A DNA stretch of 64,000 nucleotides, from assembly GCF_003344925.1 (NCBI RefSeq), contig NZ_CP031188.1, positions 1,838,501 through 1,902,500 on the forward strand, read 5' to 3'. This document shows, in pieces, positions 9,202-18,217 of the stretch. This DNA is from Flavobacterium arcticum. GTDB taxonomy: Bacteria > Bacteroidota > Bacteroidia > Flavobacteriales > Flavobacteriaceae. The position numbers were made by a program, and so were the translations under genes. The notes beneath the pieces were generated by a model that was not told the origin of the DNA, did not search any database, and saw only the letters and a program-made list of their open reading frames with translations. Positions within the stretch are counted from its first letter, which is position 1; every line of letters starts with the position of its first letter.

Positions 9202-9999
9202 TTATACGTCTGTATCTTCTTGTGTGGGTAGTTTTTTTGTAAAGTTGGTTTTCTTTAACCATTCATGCATTAAGGTGTTAAACTCGTCAGGGTGCTCCAT
9301 CATTGCTGCGTGCCCACATTTATCTATCCAGTAGAGGCTAGAGTTAGGTAATAATTCATGAAATTCTGTCGCAACTTCTGGTGGAGTAACATTATCGTTT
9401 TTACCCCATATTATACAGGTAGGAACGTGCATTTTTGGTAAATCCTTAGCCATATTATGGCGTATAGCACTTTTGGCAATAGTAAGGGTTTTAACTAGTT
9501 TTAGCCTGTCGTTTGCCATAGCATATACTTCGTCCACAATTTCTTTAGTGGCTACAGCAGGGTCATAAAATACAGCTTCTGCTTTTTTCTGTATGTAATC
9601 ATAATCACCTCTTCTTGGGTAGCTATCTCCCATAGCACTTTCATATAGTCCTGAGCTTCCGGTTATAATAAGTCCCAGCATTTTTTCAGGATACATTTTA
9701 GTGTGGTATAGCGCAATATGCCCACCTAGCGAATTTCCTAGTAATATAACTCTATCATACCCTTTATAGGTAATAAAATCTTTAACCCATTTAGCAAACG
9801 CTTTTACGTTTGTTTTTAATAGGCTTTGAGTATATATAGGTAATTCGGGTATAACTACTTTGTAGCCATGTTTAGGGAAATATTCAGCAACACCGTCAAA
9901 GTTGCTTAGTCCTCCCATTAGGCCGTGTAAAATTATTATGGGTGTACCTTCTCCTACTTCATAGTAGCTGTACTTACCCTCTTTATTTGTGCTTTGCAT
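9202..9999 (-). CDS. Alpha/beta hydrolase
   Basis: A 265-residue alpha/beta-fold hydrolase. The oxyanion HGLMGG (about 25-30), nucleophile elbow GNSLGG with Ser90, a likely acid in GKNDNVTPPE and the catalytic His in CGHAAMMEHP are all visible, so the enzyme is probably active as an esterase or C-C hydrolase. There is no signal peptide. Substrate is not predictable. A TATATTTG element on the minus strand lies 29 bases upstream of the ATG. Confidence 0.85.
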   Translation of the reverse strand: MQSTNKEGKYSYYEVGEGTPIIILHGLMGGLSNFDGVAEYFPKHGYKVVIPELPIYTQSLLKTNVKAFAKWVKDFITYKGYDRVILLGNSLGGHIALYHTKMYPEKMLGLIITGSSGLYESAMGDSYPRRGDYDYIQKKAEAVFYDPAVATKEIVDEVYAMANDRLKLVKTLTIAKSAIRHNMAKDLPKMHVPTCIIWGKNDNVTPPEVATEFHELLPNSSLYWIDKCGHAAMMEHPDEFNTLMHEWLKKTNFTKKLPTQEDTDV

Positions 10000-10027
10000 C
10001 TTGGTTTATAAACTATATCAGGTAGCA

Positions 10028-10035
10028 CAAATATA
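10028..10035 (-). promoter_or_regulatory. Predicted -7 element for the alpha/beta hydrolase gene
   Basis: On the minus strand this reads TATATTTG, a full match to TAnnTTTG, 28 bases upstream of the start codon at 9999. No -33 TTG found. Confidence 0.4.
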
Positions 10036-10332
10036 TGATTTTAATGTTTAACATACAGTCTTTTGTATGCTTGCATTCTTTTTTTGTCGATAACCTTGTG
10101 TAATAATCTTGTTTTTAGGTTGTTATGTGTTTTTGTTGAGCAGCGTCAAAGAGTGTTGTTTTTGGCTTATGTGGCATTTAAATAGTGAGTGTTTTACTAG
10201 GTGTATTATTGATGAATAATAAAGGCTTTTTTGCCCTTTTTATCGTGCTCTTAATTTTTTTTAATGCCTGCCTGTTAGCTATATAGCTTTGTTTTTAGAG
10301 GTGGTGGGAGGTGTGTGGTAAAACTTATTAAC
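10036..10332. other. Intergenic region upstream of the dcw cluster
   Basis: A 297-base stretch with no convincing ORF. It becomes G-rich on the plus strand near its end, with GTGGGAGGTGTGTGG at about 10303-10317, which resembles additional weak MraZ half-sites before the regular array. Confidence 0.4.
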
Positions 10333-10362
10333 AAAGTGGGGTAAAGTGGAGAAAAGTGGTAA
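10333..10362 (+). promoter_or_regulatory. Predicted MraZ operator: three GTGG repeats on a 10-bp period
   Basis: GTGG occurs at 10336, 10346 and 10356, each preceded by AAA, giving three direct repeats exactly 10 bp apart. MraZ of other bacteria binds short G-rich direct repeats with about this spacing just upstream of its own gene. The array ends 9 bases before the -7 element, so bound MraZ would cover the -33 region and repress the cluster. Confidence 0.75.
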
Positions 10363-10370
10363 ATAATGTA

Positions 10371-10378
10371 TATATTTG
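10371..10378 (+). promoter_or_regulatory. Predicted -7 element of the dcw-cluster promoter
   Basis: TATATTTG, a full match to TAnnTTTG. Transcription would start near 10385, about 20 bases before the TTG at 10406 that I take as the mraZ start. Confidence 0.6.
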
Positions 10379-10405
10379 CTTTATAATCAAGATAAATCTA
10401 ACTGC

Positions 10406-10879
10406 TTGAATACCATTGTAGGAACATACGAATGTAAGGTAGATGCGAAGGGAAGGCTGATGATGCCTGCTCCTTTGCGCAAGCAATTAGCTGTGGGTAT
10501 TGATGATGGTTTTGTTTTAAAGCGTTCGGTTTTTCAGTCTTGTTTAGAGTTGTATCCGATGGCGGAGTGGGAGAAAATGATGCAAAAAATCAACAAACTT
10601 AATCGTTTTGTTAAAAAGAACAATGATTTTATAAGGCGATTTACTGCGGGTGTAAAAATCATAGAAGTTGATGCTGCTGGTAGATTACTGATACCGAAAG
10701 ACCTTGTGGTTTTTGCGGGTATTGATAAAGAAATTGTGTTGTCTTCTGCGGTGAATATCGTGGAGATTTGGGATAAAGAAAAATACGAACAGTCTATTGA
10801 TGATTCAGTGGTTGATTTTGCAGATCTGGCTGAAGAAGTGATGGGGAATATAAATGATGATGAAAATGGAATATCATAA
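10406..10879 (+). CDS. mraZ: Transcriptional regulator MraZ
   Basis: MraZ is the DNA-binding repressor at the head of division and cell-wall clusters. The 157-residue protein has two AbrB-like repeats, each with the DXXXR core: CKVDAKGRLMMPAP and IEVDAAGRLLIPKD. The start is TTG 10406 (NTIVGTYECKVDAKGR), which matches the usual MraZ N-terminus; the longer frame from TTG 10376 would overlap the predicted promoter -7 box and adds ten unconserved residues. Its 3' end overlaps rsmH. Three GTGG repeats upstream make self-regulation likely. Confidence 0.95.
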   Translation: MNTIVGTYECKVDAKGRLMMPAPLRKQLAVGIDDGFVLKRSVFQSCLELYPMAEWEKMMQKINKLNRFVKKNNDFIRRFTAGVKIIEVDAAGRLLIPKDLVVFAGIDKEIVLSSAVNIVEIWDKEKYEQSIDDSVVDFADLAEEVMGNINDDENGIS

Positions 10880-11762
10880 TCCTGTTTTATTAAAAGAAAC
10901 TGTAGGTGGGCTTGCAATAAAGCCTGATGGTGTGTATGTAGATGTGACCTTTGGGGGTGGTGGGCATTCGCGAGAAATAATGAAACATTTGGGGACGAAA
11001 GGAAAGCTATTTGCCTTTGACCAAGATGAGGATGCTCAGGCTAACGTGATAGATGATGAGCGATTTGTATTAATACCTGAGAATTTTAGATTTTTAAAAA
11101 GGTATTTACGATTTCATGGTGTAAAAGCAGTTGATGGTATACTGGGAGACCTTGGTGTTTCGTCGCATCAATTTGATGTTGCAGAGCGTGGTTTCTCTAC
11201 TCGATTTGAGGCGGAGTTAGATATGCGTATGAGTAAGAAAAATGATGTGAGCGCCTATAGTGTGATTAATGAATATGAAGAAGCGCAGTTGAAAAAAATG
11301 TTTTTTGATTACGGAGAGCTTAAAAATGCAGGTGCAATAGCAAATACTATTGTTACCGCAAGAGCGGAGAAAGAAATTAGAAATTCTGAAGAGTTAAAAT
11401 CAGTATTGAGTCGTTTTCTTCCAGCGCATAGGAGTAACAAGATATTAGCACAAATGTATCAGGCTATTCGTATAGAGGTGAACCAAGAAATAGATGCGCT
11501 GAAAGAATTTTTGTTACAGTCGTTAGATGTGCTAAAGCCTGGAGGTAGGCTTAGTGTTATATCATACCACTCTTTAGAGGATAGGTTGGTAAAACGCTAT
11601 ATGCGTAACGGTATGTTTGAAGGAGAGCCCGAACGTGATTTGTATGGCAACTTTGAGGTACCGTTTAAAAGTATAGAGAAACTTATTATGCCTACAGATG
11701 AGGAAATAGCGATAAATAACAGAGCGAGAAGCGCAAGACTAAGAGTGGCAGAAAAAAAATAG
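10854..11762 (+). CDS. rsmH: 16S rRNA m4C1402 methyltransferase RsmH (MraW)
   Basis: Methylates N4 of C1402 in 16S rRNA using S-adenosylmethionine. The SAM site VDVTFGGGGHSREIM is at about residues 27-41 and the conserved ILGDLGVSSHQFD and VISYHSLEDRLVKRYM segments follow. The 302-residue length is normal. Four ATG codons cluster at 10854-10868, so the exact start is uncertain; 10860 or 10866 (MEYHNPVLLKE) is as likely as the first. It overlaps mraZ and is followed two bases later by ftsL. Confidence 0.95.
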   Translation: MMMKMEYHNPVLLKETVGGLAIKPDGVYVDVTFGGGGHSREIMKHLGTKGKLFAFDQDEDAQANVIDDERFVLIPENFRFLKRYLRFHGVKAVDGILGDLGVSSHQFDVAERGFSTRFEAELDMRMSKKNDVSAYSVINEYEEAQLKKMFFDYGELKNAGAIANTIVTARAEKEIRNSEELKSVLSRFLPAHRSNKILAQMYQAIRIEVNQEIDALKEFLLQSLDVLKPGGRLSVISYHSLEDRLVKRYMRNGMFEGEPERDLYGNFEVPFKSIEKLIMPTDEEIAINNRARSARLRVAEKK

Positions 11763-11764
11763 TT

Positions 11765-12112
11765 ATGAAGGGTGGAGTTTACGGTTTATTAAAAGCAAAA
11801 TATCTAGTAGATGAAGGCTCAATGAAAAACTGGGGCTTCATTGTGTTTTTGGTTCTTATAGCCATGCTTATGATAGCTAATGCTCATAATTATGAGCAGA
11901 AAATACACCGTATTGAAGCATTAAAAAACGAGGTAAAAGTACTTCGTTCAGAATTTGTAGACAGACGTTCTGAATTAATGGAACTTAAAATGGAATCGAC
12001 TGTGGCGCGAAAGATGGAGCAAAGAGAAATATACCCATCATCGGTACCGCCCAAAAAAATAAAAGTAGTAAAAGAGGAACAGAAAAGTACACTTAGTAAG
12101 TTATGGGAGTAG
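11765..12112 (+). CDS. ftsL: Cell division protein FtsL-like
   Basis: A 115-residue bitopic membrane protein in the ftsL position. It has a short cytoplasmic N-terminus, one membrane segment at about 25-41 (GFIVFLVLIAMLMIANAH) and a periplasmic coiled coil (about 45-85, IEALKNEVKVLRSEFVDRR). FtsL forms a complex with FtsQ and FtsB to recruit and activate FtsW and the division transpeptidase. Sequence identity between FtsL proteins is low, so the call rests on topology and context. The last 10 bases overlap the transpeptidase gene. Confidence 0.88.
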   Translation: MKGGVYGLLKAKYLVDEGSMKNWGFIVFLVLIAMLMIANAHNYEQKIHRIEALKNEVKVLRSEFVDRRSELMELKMESTVARKMEQREIYPSSVPPKKIKVVKEEQKSTLSKLWE

Positions 12113-14103
12113 ATGATAAAAAAATATCATACAGGATATACTTGGTAGCCTTCGCAATTTTTGTGATGGCTATACTTGTTGCTGTAAAACTCACCAACAT
12201 ACAATGGGTAGAGGGCGATTACTATCGTCAGCTTGCTCGTGAGCGTACTGTGCGCAACTTTACTATACCTGCTAATAGAGGTAATGTGTATTCGGCAGAT
12301 GGTAGTTTGCTTGCTACTTCTATTCCTAATTACACTATTCGTTTTGATGCGCTTGCACCAAAGAAAGAAAATTTTGAAGAGTACCTTCCTGCTCTTACCG
12401 ATTCACTTTCGGTAATGTTGGGTAAGCCTTCATTATACTATTATAATAGATTAACTAAAGCACGTAATACTAAAAATAGATACCTGCTTATTACAAAAGG
12501 ATTAAGCTATACTGAGTATATACGTATTAAAAGTTTTCCGCTGTTTGAGTTAGGTGCTTATAAAGGCGGAATAATTACAGAACAAAAAACAATAAGAGAG
12601 CACCCAATAGGTAAAATTGCCGAGCGTACCATAGGGTATGAGAGGTTAAGCTATTCGGGAGAAAACCTAGAGGTAGGTATAGAGGGAGCTTTTGCACAGT
12701 ATCTTAATGGTACAAATGGCAAGCGCATGATGCAAAAAATATCTAAAAACCAATGGAAGCCTATAAGTGATGATAACGAAATAGAACCTGTAGATGGTTG
12801 TGATATAATATCTACTATAGATGTGTATATACAAGATATTGCACATCACGCCTTATTGAAGCAGTTAGAGTATTATGAAGCCGATCATGGTTGTGTAGTG
12901 GTTATGGAAACCAAAACAGGGTATGTAAAAGCGATATCTAATCTTGGTCGTGCTAAAGATAGTTCGTATTACGAAACGGTAAACTATGCAGTAGGTGAGT
13001 CGCAAGAGCCAGGTTCAACATTTAAACTTGCAGGGCTTATTGCTTTATTAGAAGATAAAAAAGTTGATACCAGCGAGGTGTATGATACACATGATGGAGA
13101 GGTACTATATTTTAATCGTAAGATACGAGATTCTAAAAGAGGTGGTTATGGTAAAATATCTTTAGCACGTGGTTTCGAGGTGTCGTCTAATACGGTATTA
13201 GTACAGGCAGTTTATGATAGTTATAAAGATAATCCAAAAGAGTTTTTAAGTCATATTAGCAATTTTGGTTTAGATAAACCTTTAGGGGTTTCTATAATAG
13301 GAGAGGGTAAACCGTATATACCAAACCCTGATGATAAAAGATGGTCAAAGCTTTCCTTACCATGGATGGGCTTTGGTTACGGAGTTTCGATGACGCCATT
13401 ACAAACATTAGCATTTTATAATGCTGTAGCAAATGATGGTGAGTTAGTGCGCCCCCTATTTGTAAAGGACATTAAAGAGTGGAATAAAACCATAAAGCAC
13501 TTTGATAAAGAGGTAATAAACCCAAAAATATGCTCGCAGGAAACAATAGATAAAGTAAAAGATGTGCTGGCAAACGTGGTAAAACGCGGAACAGGTGCAA
13601 AATTATATTCGCCTAACTTTTCAATGGCAGGTAAAACGGGTACAGCACAGGTTAATTATGGTAGAGGTAAAGGCGATAATATGTATTATTCATCATCATT
13701 TGTAGGTTATTTTCCTGCCGATGAACCTCGGTATTCTTGTATAGTAGTTATACATAAGCCTAGTATTAGAAAAGGATATTATGGTGCCGATGTATCGGGA
13801 CCTGTATTTAAAAGAATAGCCCAAAAGATATTTACAGATGTGCCGTCTACCAACCAGATAAAAAAGCTAGACAAAGAAATAGAAGCACAAGAGCAATTAT
13901 ATGCTTCTTATTACGAAAAGGCTCAAAACACAGAAGACGTTATGCCTAACCTTGCAGGGATGAGTGGTATGGATGCCGTTGCCTTATTAGGTAATATGGG
14001 AGTTAATGTGCAAGTAACAGGTATGGGTAAGGTAAAAAAACAATCTGTAAGGTCAGGAGAGCCACTTAGAAAAGGTCAAACTATAGTGCTGAATTTATTA
14101 TGA
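12103..14103 (+). CDS. ftsI: Division-specific penicillin-binding transpeptidase with PASTA domain (FtsI/PBP3-type)
   Basis: Cross-links septal peptidoglycan in the periplasm. The 666-residue protein has an N-terminal membrane anchor (about 12-30), a PBP dimer domain (about 55-215), and a transpeptidase domain with Ser305 in the STFK motif, the SSN motif in EVSSNTVLVQ and KTGTAQ near residue 510. One PASTA domain closes it (about 605-666, MPNLAGMSGMDAVALLG). PASTA-bearing FtsI is usual in Bacteroidota, whereas the E. coli enzyme lacks it. Start ATG 12103 overlaps ftsL; the stop overlaps murE by four bases (ATGA). Confidence 0.95.
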   Translation: MGVDDKKISYRIYLVAFAIFVMAILVAVKLTNIQWVEGDYYRQLARERTVRNFTIPANRGNVYSADGSLLATSIPNYTIRFDALAPKKENFEEYLPALTDSLSVMLGKPSLYYYNRLTKARNTKNRYLLITKGLSYTEYIRIKSFPLFELGAYKGGIITEQKTIREHPIGKIAERTIGYERLSYSGENLEVGIEGAFAQYLNGTNGKRMMQKISKNQWKPISDDNEIEPVDGCDIISTIDVYIQDIAHHALLKQLEYYEADHGCVVVMETKTGYVKAISNLGRAKDSSYYETVNYAVGESQEPGSTFKLAGLIALLEDKKVDTSEVYDTHDGEVLYFNRKIRDSKRGGYGKISLARGFEVSSNTVLVQAVYDSYKDNPKEFLSHISNFGLDKPLGVSIIGEGKPYIPNPDDKRWSKLSLPWMGFGYGVSMTPLQTLAFYNAVANDGELVRPLFVKDIKEWNKTIKHFDKEVINPKICSQETIDKVKDVLANVVKRGTGAKLYSPNFSMAGKTGTAQVNYGRGKGDNMYYSSSFVGYFPADEPRYSCIVVIHKPSIRKGYYGADVSGPVFKRIAQKIFTDVPSTNQIKKLDKEIEAQEQLYASYYEKAQNTEDVMPNLAGMSGMDAVALLGNMGVNVQVTGMGKVKKQSVRSGEPLRKGQTIVLNLL

Positions 14104-15563
14104 TGGTATTAAAAGACATATTATATAAAACTGCTATCGAAGCCGTAAAAGGCACTACCGATGTAATGGTTAATGCCATAACTTTTGATTCTAGAACGGT
14201 ATCATTTGGAGATGCTTTCGTGGCTATAGTAGGGACACAGTCTAACGGGCATGATTATATAGAAAAAGCAATAAGCCTAGGTGCTGTTGCCATCGTGTGC
14301 GAAACATTACCTGAAAACGAAGTTGAAGGGGTTACGTATGTAAGAGTTAAGAACTCAAAAGAAGCATTAGCATTTATGGCTTCTAACTATTATGATACGC
14401 CATCTAAAAACTTAAAGCTAGTAGGGGTAACGGGAACTAATGGTAAAACTACCATAGCTTCGTTACTATATCAGTTATTTAAAAATGCAGGCTATAAAAC
14501 AGGTTTATTATCTACTGTTAAAATAATGGTGGGTGATACTGAATATAAAGCCACACACACCACCCCCGATTCGCTTACTATAAACAAGTATTTGAAAGAA
14601 ATGACAGATGTGGGTGTAGAGTACTGTTTTATGGAAGTGAGTTCGCACGGCATACATCAAAGCAGGACAGCAGGGTTGCACTTTGTGGGCGGAATATTTA
14701 CAAATCTTTCGCACGATCATTTAGACTATCATAACAGTTTTGCAGAGTATAGAGATGTAAAGAAGCGATTTTTTGATGAGTTACCTACTACTGCTTTTGC
14801 ATTGATTAATGGTGATGACAAGAACGGTATGGTGATGTTGCAAAACACAAAAGCAAAAAAGTTAACCTATGCATTAAAAACCTATGCCGATTATAAGGCT
14901 CAGATATTAGAAAACCAACTATCAGGGTTGTTGTTAAAAATAAACGAGCAGGAAGTGTGGGTAAAGCTTATAGGTACATTTAATGCCTATAACCTGTTAG
15001 CAATATATGGTGCTGCGGTAAACTTAGGCTTAGAAAGTCAAGAAGTATTACGGTTAATGAGTGAGCTAGAAAGTGTTTCAGGACGTTTTCAATTTATTGT
15101 TTCAGAAAACAAAGTAACAGCCATAGTCGATTATGCTCACACACCCGATGCGTTAGAAAATGTATTAAAAACTATAGATGCTATACGTACTAGAAATGAA
15201 CAACTTATTACGGTAGTAGGTTGCGGGGGTAATAGAGATACAACCAAACGCCCTATTATGGCGCATGTAGCATCGTCTATGAGTGATAAGGTGATTTTTA
15301 CATCAGACAATCCTAGAAATGAAGTGCCTGAGACGATTATAGAAGATATGGAAAAAGGGGTAGAACCTCAAAATTATAAAAAAACAATAGCAGTTGTAGA
15401 TAGGAAACAAGCTATAAAAACAGCCTGTCAACTGGCAAGCCCTAATGATATTATACTCATTGCAGGTAAAGGGCATGAAACCTATCAAGAGATTAAAGGT
15501 ATCCGCAATCATTTTGATGATATGGAAACTGTAACAGAGCTATTAGCACAACTAAACAAATAA
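14100..15563 (+). CDS. murE: UDP-MurNAc-L-Ala-D-Glu:meso-diaminopimelate ligase MurE
   Basis: Adds the third residue of the peptidoglycan stem peptide in the cytoplasm. The P-loop VTGTNGKTT lies at about residues 108-116. The C-terminal domain carries TSDNPRNE; the DNPR motif is the known signature of enzymes that select meso-diaminopimelate rather than lysine, so the cell wall should be the A1gamma type. The 487-residue length is normal. Start overlaps the transpeptidase stop; mraY begins four bases after its stop. murF, which usually follows in many bacteria, is not here. Confidence 0.97.
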   Translation: MMVLKDILYKTAIEAVKGTTDVMVNAITFDSRTVSFGDAFVAIVGTQSNGHDYIEKAISLGAVAIVCETLPENEVEGVTYVRVKNSKEALAFMASNYYDTPSKNLKLVGVTGTNGKTTIASLLYQLFKNAGYKTGLLSTVKIMVGDTEYKATHTTPDSLTINKYLKEMTDVGVEYCFMEVSSHGIHQSRTAGLHFVGGIFTNLSHDHLDYHNSFAEYRDVKKRFFDELPTTAFALINGDDKNGMVMLQNTKAKKLTYALKTYADYKAQILENQLSGLLLKINEQEVWVKLIGTFNAYNLLAIYGAAVNLGLESQEVLRLMSELESVSGRFQFIVSENKVTAIVDYAHTPDALENVLKTIDAIRTRNEQLITVVGCGGNRDTTKRPIMAHVASSMSDKVIFTSDNPRNEVPETIIEDMEKGVEPQNYKKTIAVVDRKQAIKTACQLASPNDIILIAGKGHETYQEIKGIRNHFDDMETVTELLAQLNK

Positions 15564-15567
15564 GCGT

Positions 15568-16797
15568 ATGCTATACTATTTATTTGAATACTTAGACAAA
15601 CAATTAGATATTCCAGGGGCGGGTGTTTTTCAATACATTACGTTTCGTTCGGGTATGGCGGTTATACTATCGTTGCTAATTTCTACTGTTTTTGGTAAAA
15701 AAATAATCAACTTTTTACGCAGACAACAAATAGGTGAAACTGTAAGAGATTTGGGTCTTGACGGGCAAACACAAAAAGCAGGTACACCCACTATGGGAGG
15801 GCTTATTATTATAGTAGCTACGCTTATACCAGTACTATTGCTCGCTAAGCTAGATAATATATATGTAATGCTACTTATTGTTACCACACTATGGATGGGA
15901 ACAATAGGTTTTATAGACGATTATATAAAAATATTTAAAAAAGATAAAGAAGGGCTTAAAGGGAAGTTTAAGGTTATTGGTCAAGTAGGTCTAGGGCTTA
16001 TAGTAGGCTATGTGCTTTATTTTCACCCAGGTGTTACAGTGCGTACAGATACCTCTAAAGTAGATATTTATGCTGCAACAGAACAAACTACTTTTTCGTC
16101 AATGCCAACAGAAGAAAAATCTACCGCCACAACTATTCCGTTCTTTAAAGATAATGAGTTTGATTATGCCGAGCTGCTTTCATGGGCGGGCGATAATTAT
16201 AAAGATTTTGCATGGCTAATATTCATACCTGTTGTAATATTCATTATAACAGCAGTATCTAACGGTGCTAACCTTACAGATGGTATAGATGGGCTCGCAG
16301 CAGGAACATCTGCAATAGCAGTACTCACGCTGGGTATATTCGCCTTTGTCTCGGGTAATATTATATTCTCTAATTATTTGAATATAATGTATATACCTAA
16401 CTCGGGAGAAATGACGGTCTATATATCGGCTTTTGTAGGGGCACTAGTAGGGTTTCTTTGGTATAACACCTATCCCGCATCGGTTTTTATGGGCGATACA
16501 GGTAGTCTTACCATAGGTGGTATAATAGCAGTACTGGCAATAGCAGTACGAAAAGAATTGCTTATTCCAATATTATGTGGAGTATTCCTAGCAGAGAATT
16601 TATCGGTAGTACTACAGGTAAGTTATTTTAAATATACAAGGAAAAAATTTGGTGAAGGGCGACGGATTTTCTTGATGGCGCCTTTGCATCACCATTACCA
16701 AAAGAAGGGGTATCACGAAAGCAAAATTGTTACCCGTTTTTGGATTATAGCCATAATGCTAGCCATATTTTCGCTAGTGTCATTAAAACTAAGATAG
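15568..16797 (+). CDS. mraY: Phospho-MurNAc-pentapeptide translocase MraY
   Basis: Integral inner-membrane enzyme that transfers phospho-MurNAc-pentapeptide to undecaprenyl phosphate, forming lipid I. Conserved active-site regions are present: TPTMGG, the DD pair in [28 protein letters not shown], and the terminal [11 protein letters not shown]. At 409 residues it is about 50 longer than the E. coli enzyme; the extra residues form a hydrophilic segment at about 150-205 between membrane helices, as in other Bacteroidota MraY proteins. murD starts after a single base. Confidence 0.97.
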   Translation: MLYYLFEYLDKQLDIPGAGVFQYITFRSGMAVILSLLISTVFGKKIINFLRRQQIGETVRDLGLDGQTQKAGTPTMGGLIIIVATLIPVLLLAKLDNIYVMLLIVTTLWMGTIGFIDDYIKIFKKDKEGLKGKFKVIGQVGLGLIVGYVLYFHPGVTVRTDTSKVDIYAATEQTTFSSMPTEEKSTATTIPFFKDNEFDYAELLSWAGDNYKDFAWLIFIPVVIFIITAVSNGANLTDGIDGLAAGTSAIAVLTLGIFAFVSGNIIFSNYLNIMYIPNSGEMTVYISAFVGALVGFLWYNTYPASVFMGDTGSLTIGGIIAVLAIAVRKELLIPILCGVFLAENLSVVLQVSYFKYTRKKFGEGRRIFLMAPLHHHYQKKGYHESKIVTRFWIIAIMLAIFSLVSLKLR

Positions 16798-16798
16798 T

Positions 16799-18136
16799 AT
16801 GGCAAAACGACTGGTAGTACTAGGAGGCGGAGAAAGCGGTGTGGGTACTGCGATACTCGGTAAGAAAAAAGGATATGAAGTTTTTGTATCTGATTTTGGA
16901 AAGATAAAAGAAAGTTATAAAGAAGTTCTTGCACTTAATAAACTAGACTGGGAAGAAGGAAAGCATACCGAGGCACTGATATTAAATGCTAATGTAGTGA
17001 TGAAAAGCCCAGGCATACCAGATAAGTCACCTATAGTAAAGTTGTTAGAAGAGAAGGGTGTACCTGTAATTTCTGAAATAGAATTTGCAGCTCAATTTAC
17101 AACAGCAACAACTATAGGTATTACAGGTAGTAACGGTAAAACGACGACCACCATGTTAACGTACCATGTGCTAAAACAAGCTGGGTTAAACGTAGGACTA
17201 GCAGGTAATATAGGTAAGAGTTTTGCTTGGCAAGTTGCCGATGATAAGCATGATGCTTATGTGTTAGAGTTGAGCAGTTTTCAATTAGATGGTATTGTCA
17301 ATTATAAGCCACATATAGCGGTAATAACAAATATAAGTCCTGATCATCTTGACCGATATGAATATAATTATGAATTGTATATCGCGGCAAAATTCAGGAT
17401 AACAAAGAACCAGACAGAAGATGATTATTTGATATATGATGCCGATGATGAAGCAATAACAAAGTGGTTAAAACAAAATACAGTTAAAGCAAAAAAAATA
17501 CCCTTTTCGCTTTCGGGCAACAATAAAGAAGGGGTATATATAGAACAGAATACAATTTTAAGCAATATAAACGAGGAGGAATTTAAGATGCCAATAAACG
17601 AATTATCATTAGAAGGAAATCATAACGTAAAGAATGCTATGGCAACATCTGCAATTGCAAAACTTATGCGTGTCAGGAAACAAACCATAAGGGAAAGTCT
17701 TTCTGATTTTCAGGGTGTAGAGCACCGTTTAGAAAAAGTGCTTAAAATACAAAATGTACAATACATAAATGATAGTAAAGCAACAAATACAAATGCTACG
17801 TTTTTTGCGCTAGACAGTATGACAACTCCTACTGTATGGATTGTAGGTGGTGTAGATAAAGGTAACGACTATGACGAATTAATGCAGTTGGTTAATGAAA
17901 AGGTAAAAGCAATAATATGCCTTGGGGTAGATAACCAAAAAATAATTAATGCATTTGGCAATGTGGTAGATGTAATGGTAGAAACTACAAGTATGAGCGA
18001 GGCAGTGAAAATTGCTCAAAAGATTGCCGAAAAAGGCGATACAGTATTGTTATCGCCAGCATGTGCAAGTTTTGACTTGTTTGAAAATTATGAAGATAGA
18101 GGCAGACAGTTTAAAGCTGCTGTACAAAACTTATAA
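16799..18136 (+). CDS. murD: UDP-N-acetylmuramoylalanine:D-glutamate ligase MurD
   Basis: Adds D-glutamate to UDP-MurNAc-L-Ala in the cytoplasm. The N-terminal Rossmann region opens with VVLGGGESGVG (about residues 6-16), the ATP P-loop is ITGSNGKTTT (about 108-117), and the late motif NDSKATNTNATFFAL marks the Mur ligase C-terminal domain. The 445-residue length is normal. It is separated from ftsW by 81 bases holding an inverted repeat, the only real gap in this part of the cluster. Confidence 0.97.
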   Translation: MAKRLVVLGGGESGVGTAILGKKKGYEVFVSDFGKIKESYKEVLALNKLDWEEGKHTEALILNANVVMKSPGIPDKSPIVKLLEEKGVPVISEIEFAAQFTTATTIGITGSNGKTTTTMLTYHVLKQAGLNVGLAGNIGKSFAWQVADDKHDAYVLELSSFQLDGIVNYKPHIAVITNISPDHLDRYEYNYELYIAAKFRITKNQTEDDYLIYDADDEAITKWLKQNTVKAKKIPFSLSGNNKEGVYIEQNTILSNINEEEFKMPINELSLEGNHNVKNAMATSAIAKLMRVRKQTIRESLSDFQGVEHRLEKVLKIQNVQYINDSKATNTNATFFALDSMTTPTVWIVGGVDKGNDYDELMQLVNEKVKAIICLGVDNQKIINAFGNVVDVMVETTSMSEAVKIAQKIAEKGDTVLLSPACASFDLFENYEDRGRQFKAAVQNL

Positions 18137-18138
18137 GT

Positions 18139-18175
18139 ACCGTCATTGCGAGTAGGTACGACGAAGCAATCGGTA
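18139..18175. repeat. Dispersed-type inverted repeat between murD and ftsW
   Basis: Contains CGTCATTGCGAG followed by ACGAAGCAATCGGT. The arms ACCG..ATTGC and GCAAT.CGGT are complementary. The CGTCATTGCGAG / GAAGCAATC pair is the core of a repeat seen in many copies in several bacterial genomes including Bacteroidota. I see no second copy in this window. Confidence 0.6.
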
Positions 18176-18217
18176 AAGATAGCTTTACTATACAATAAGC
18201 GATAAGCTAAAGTTAAA

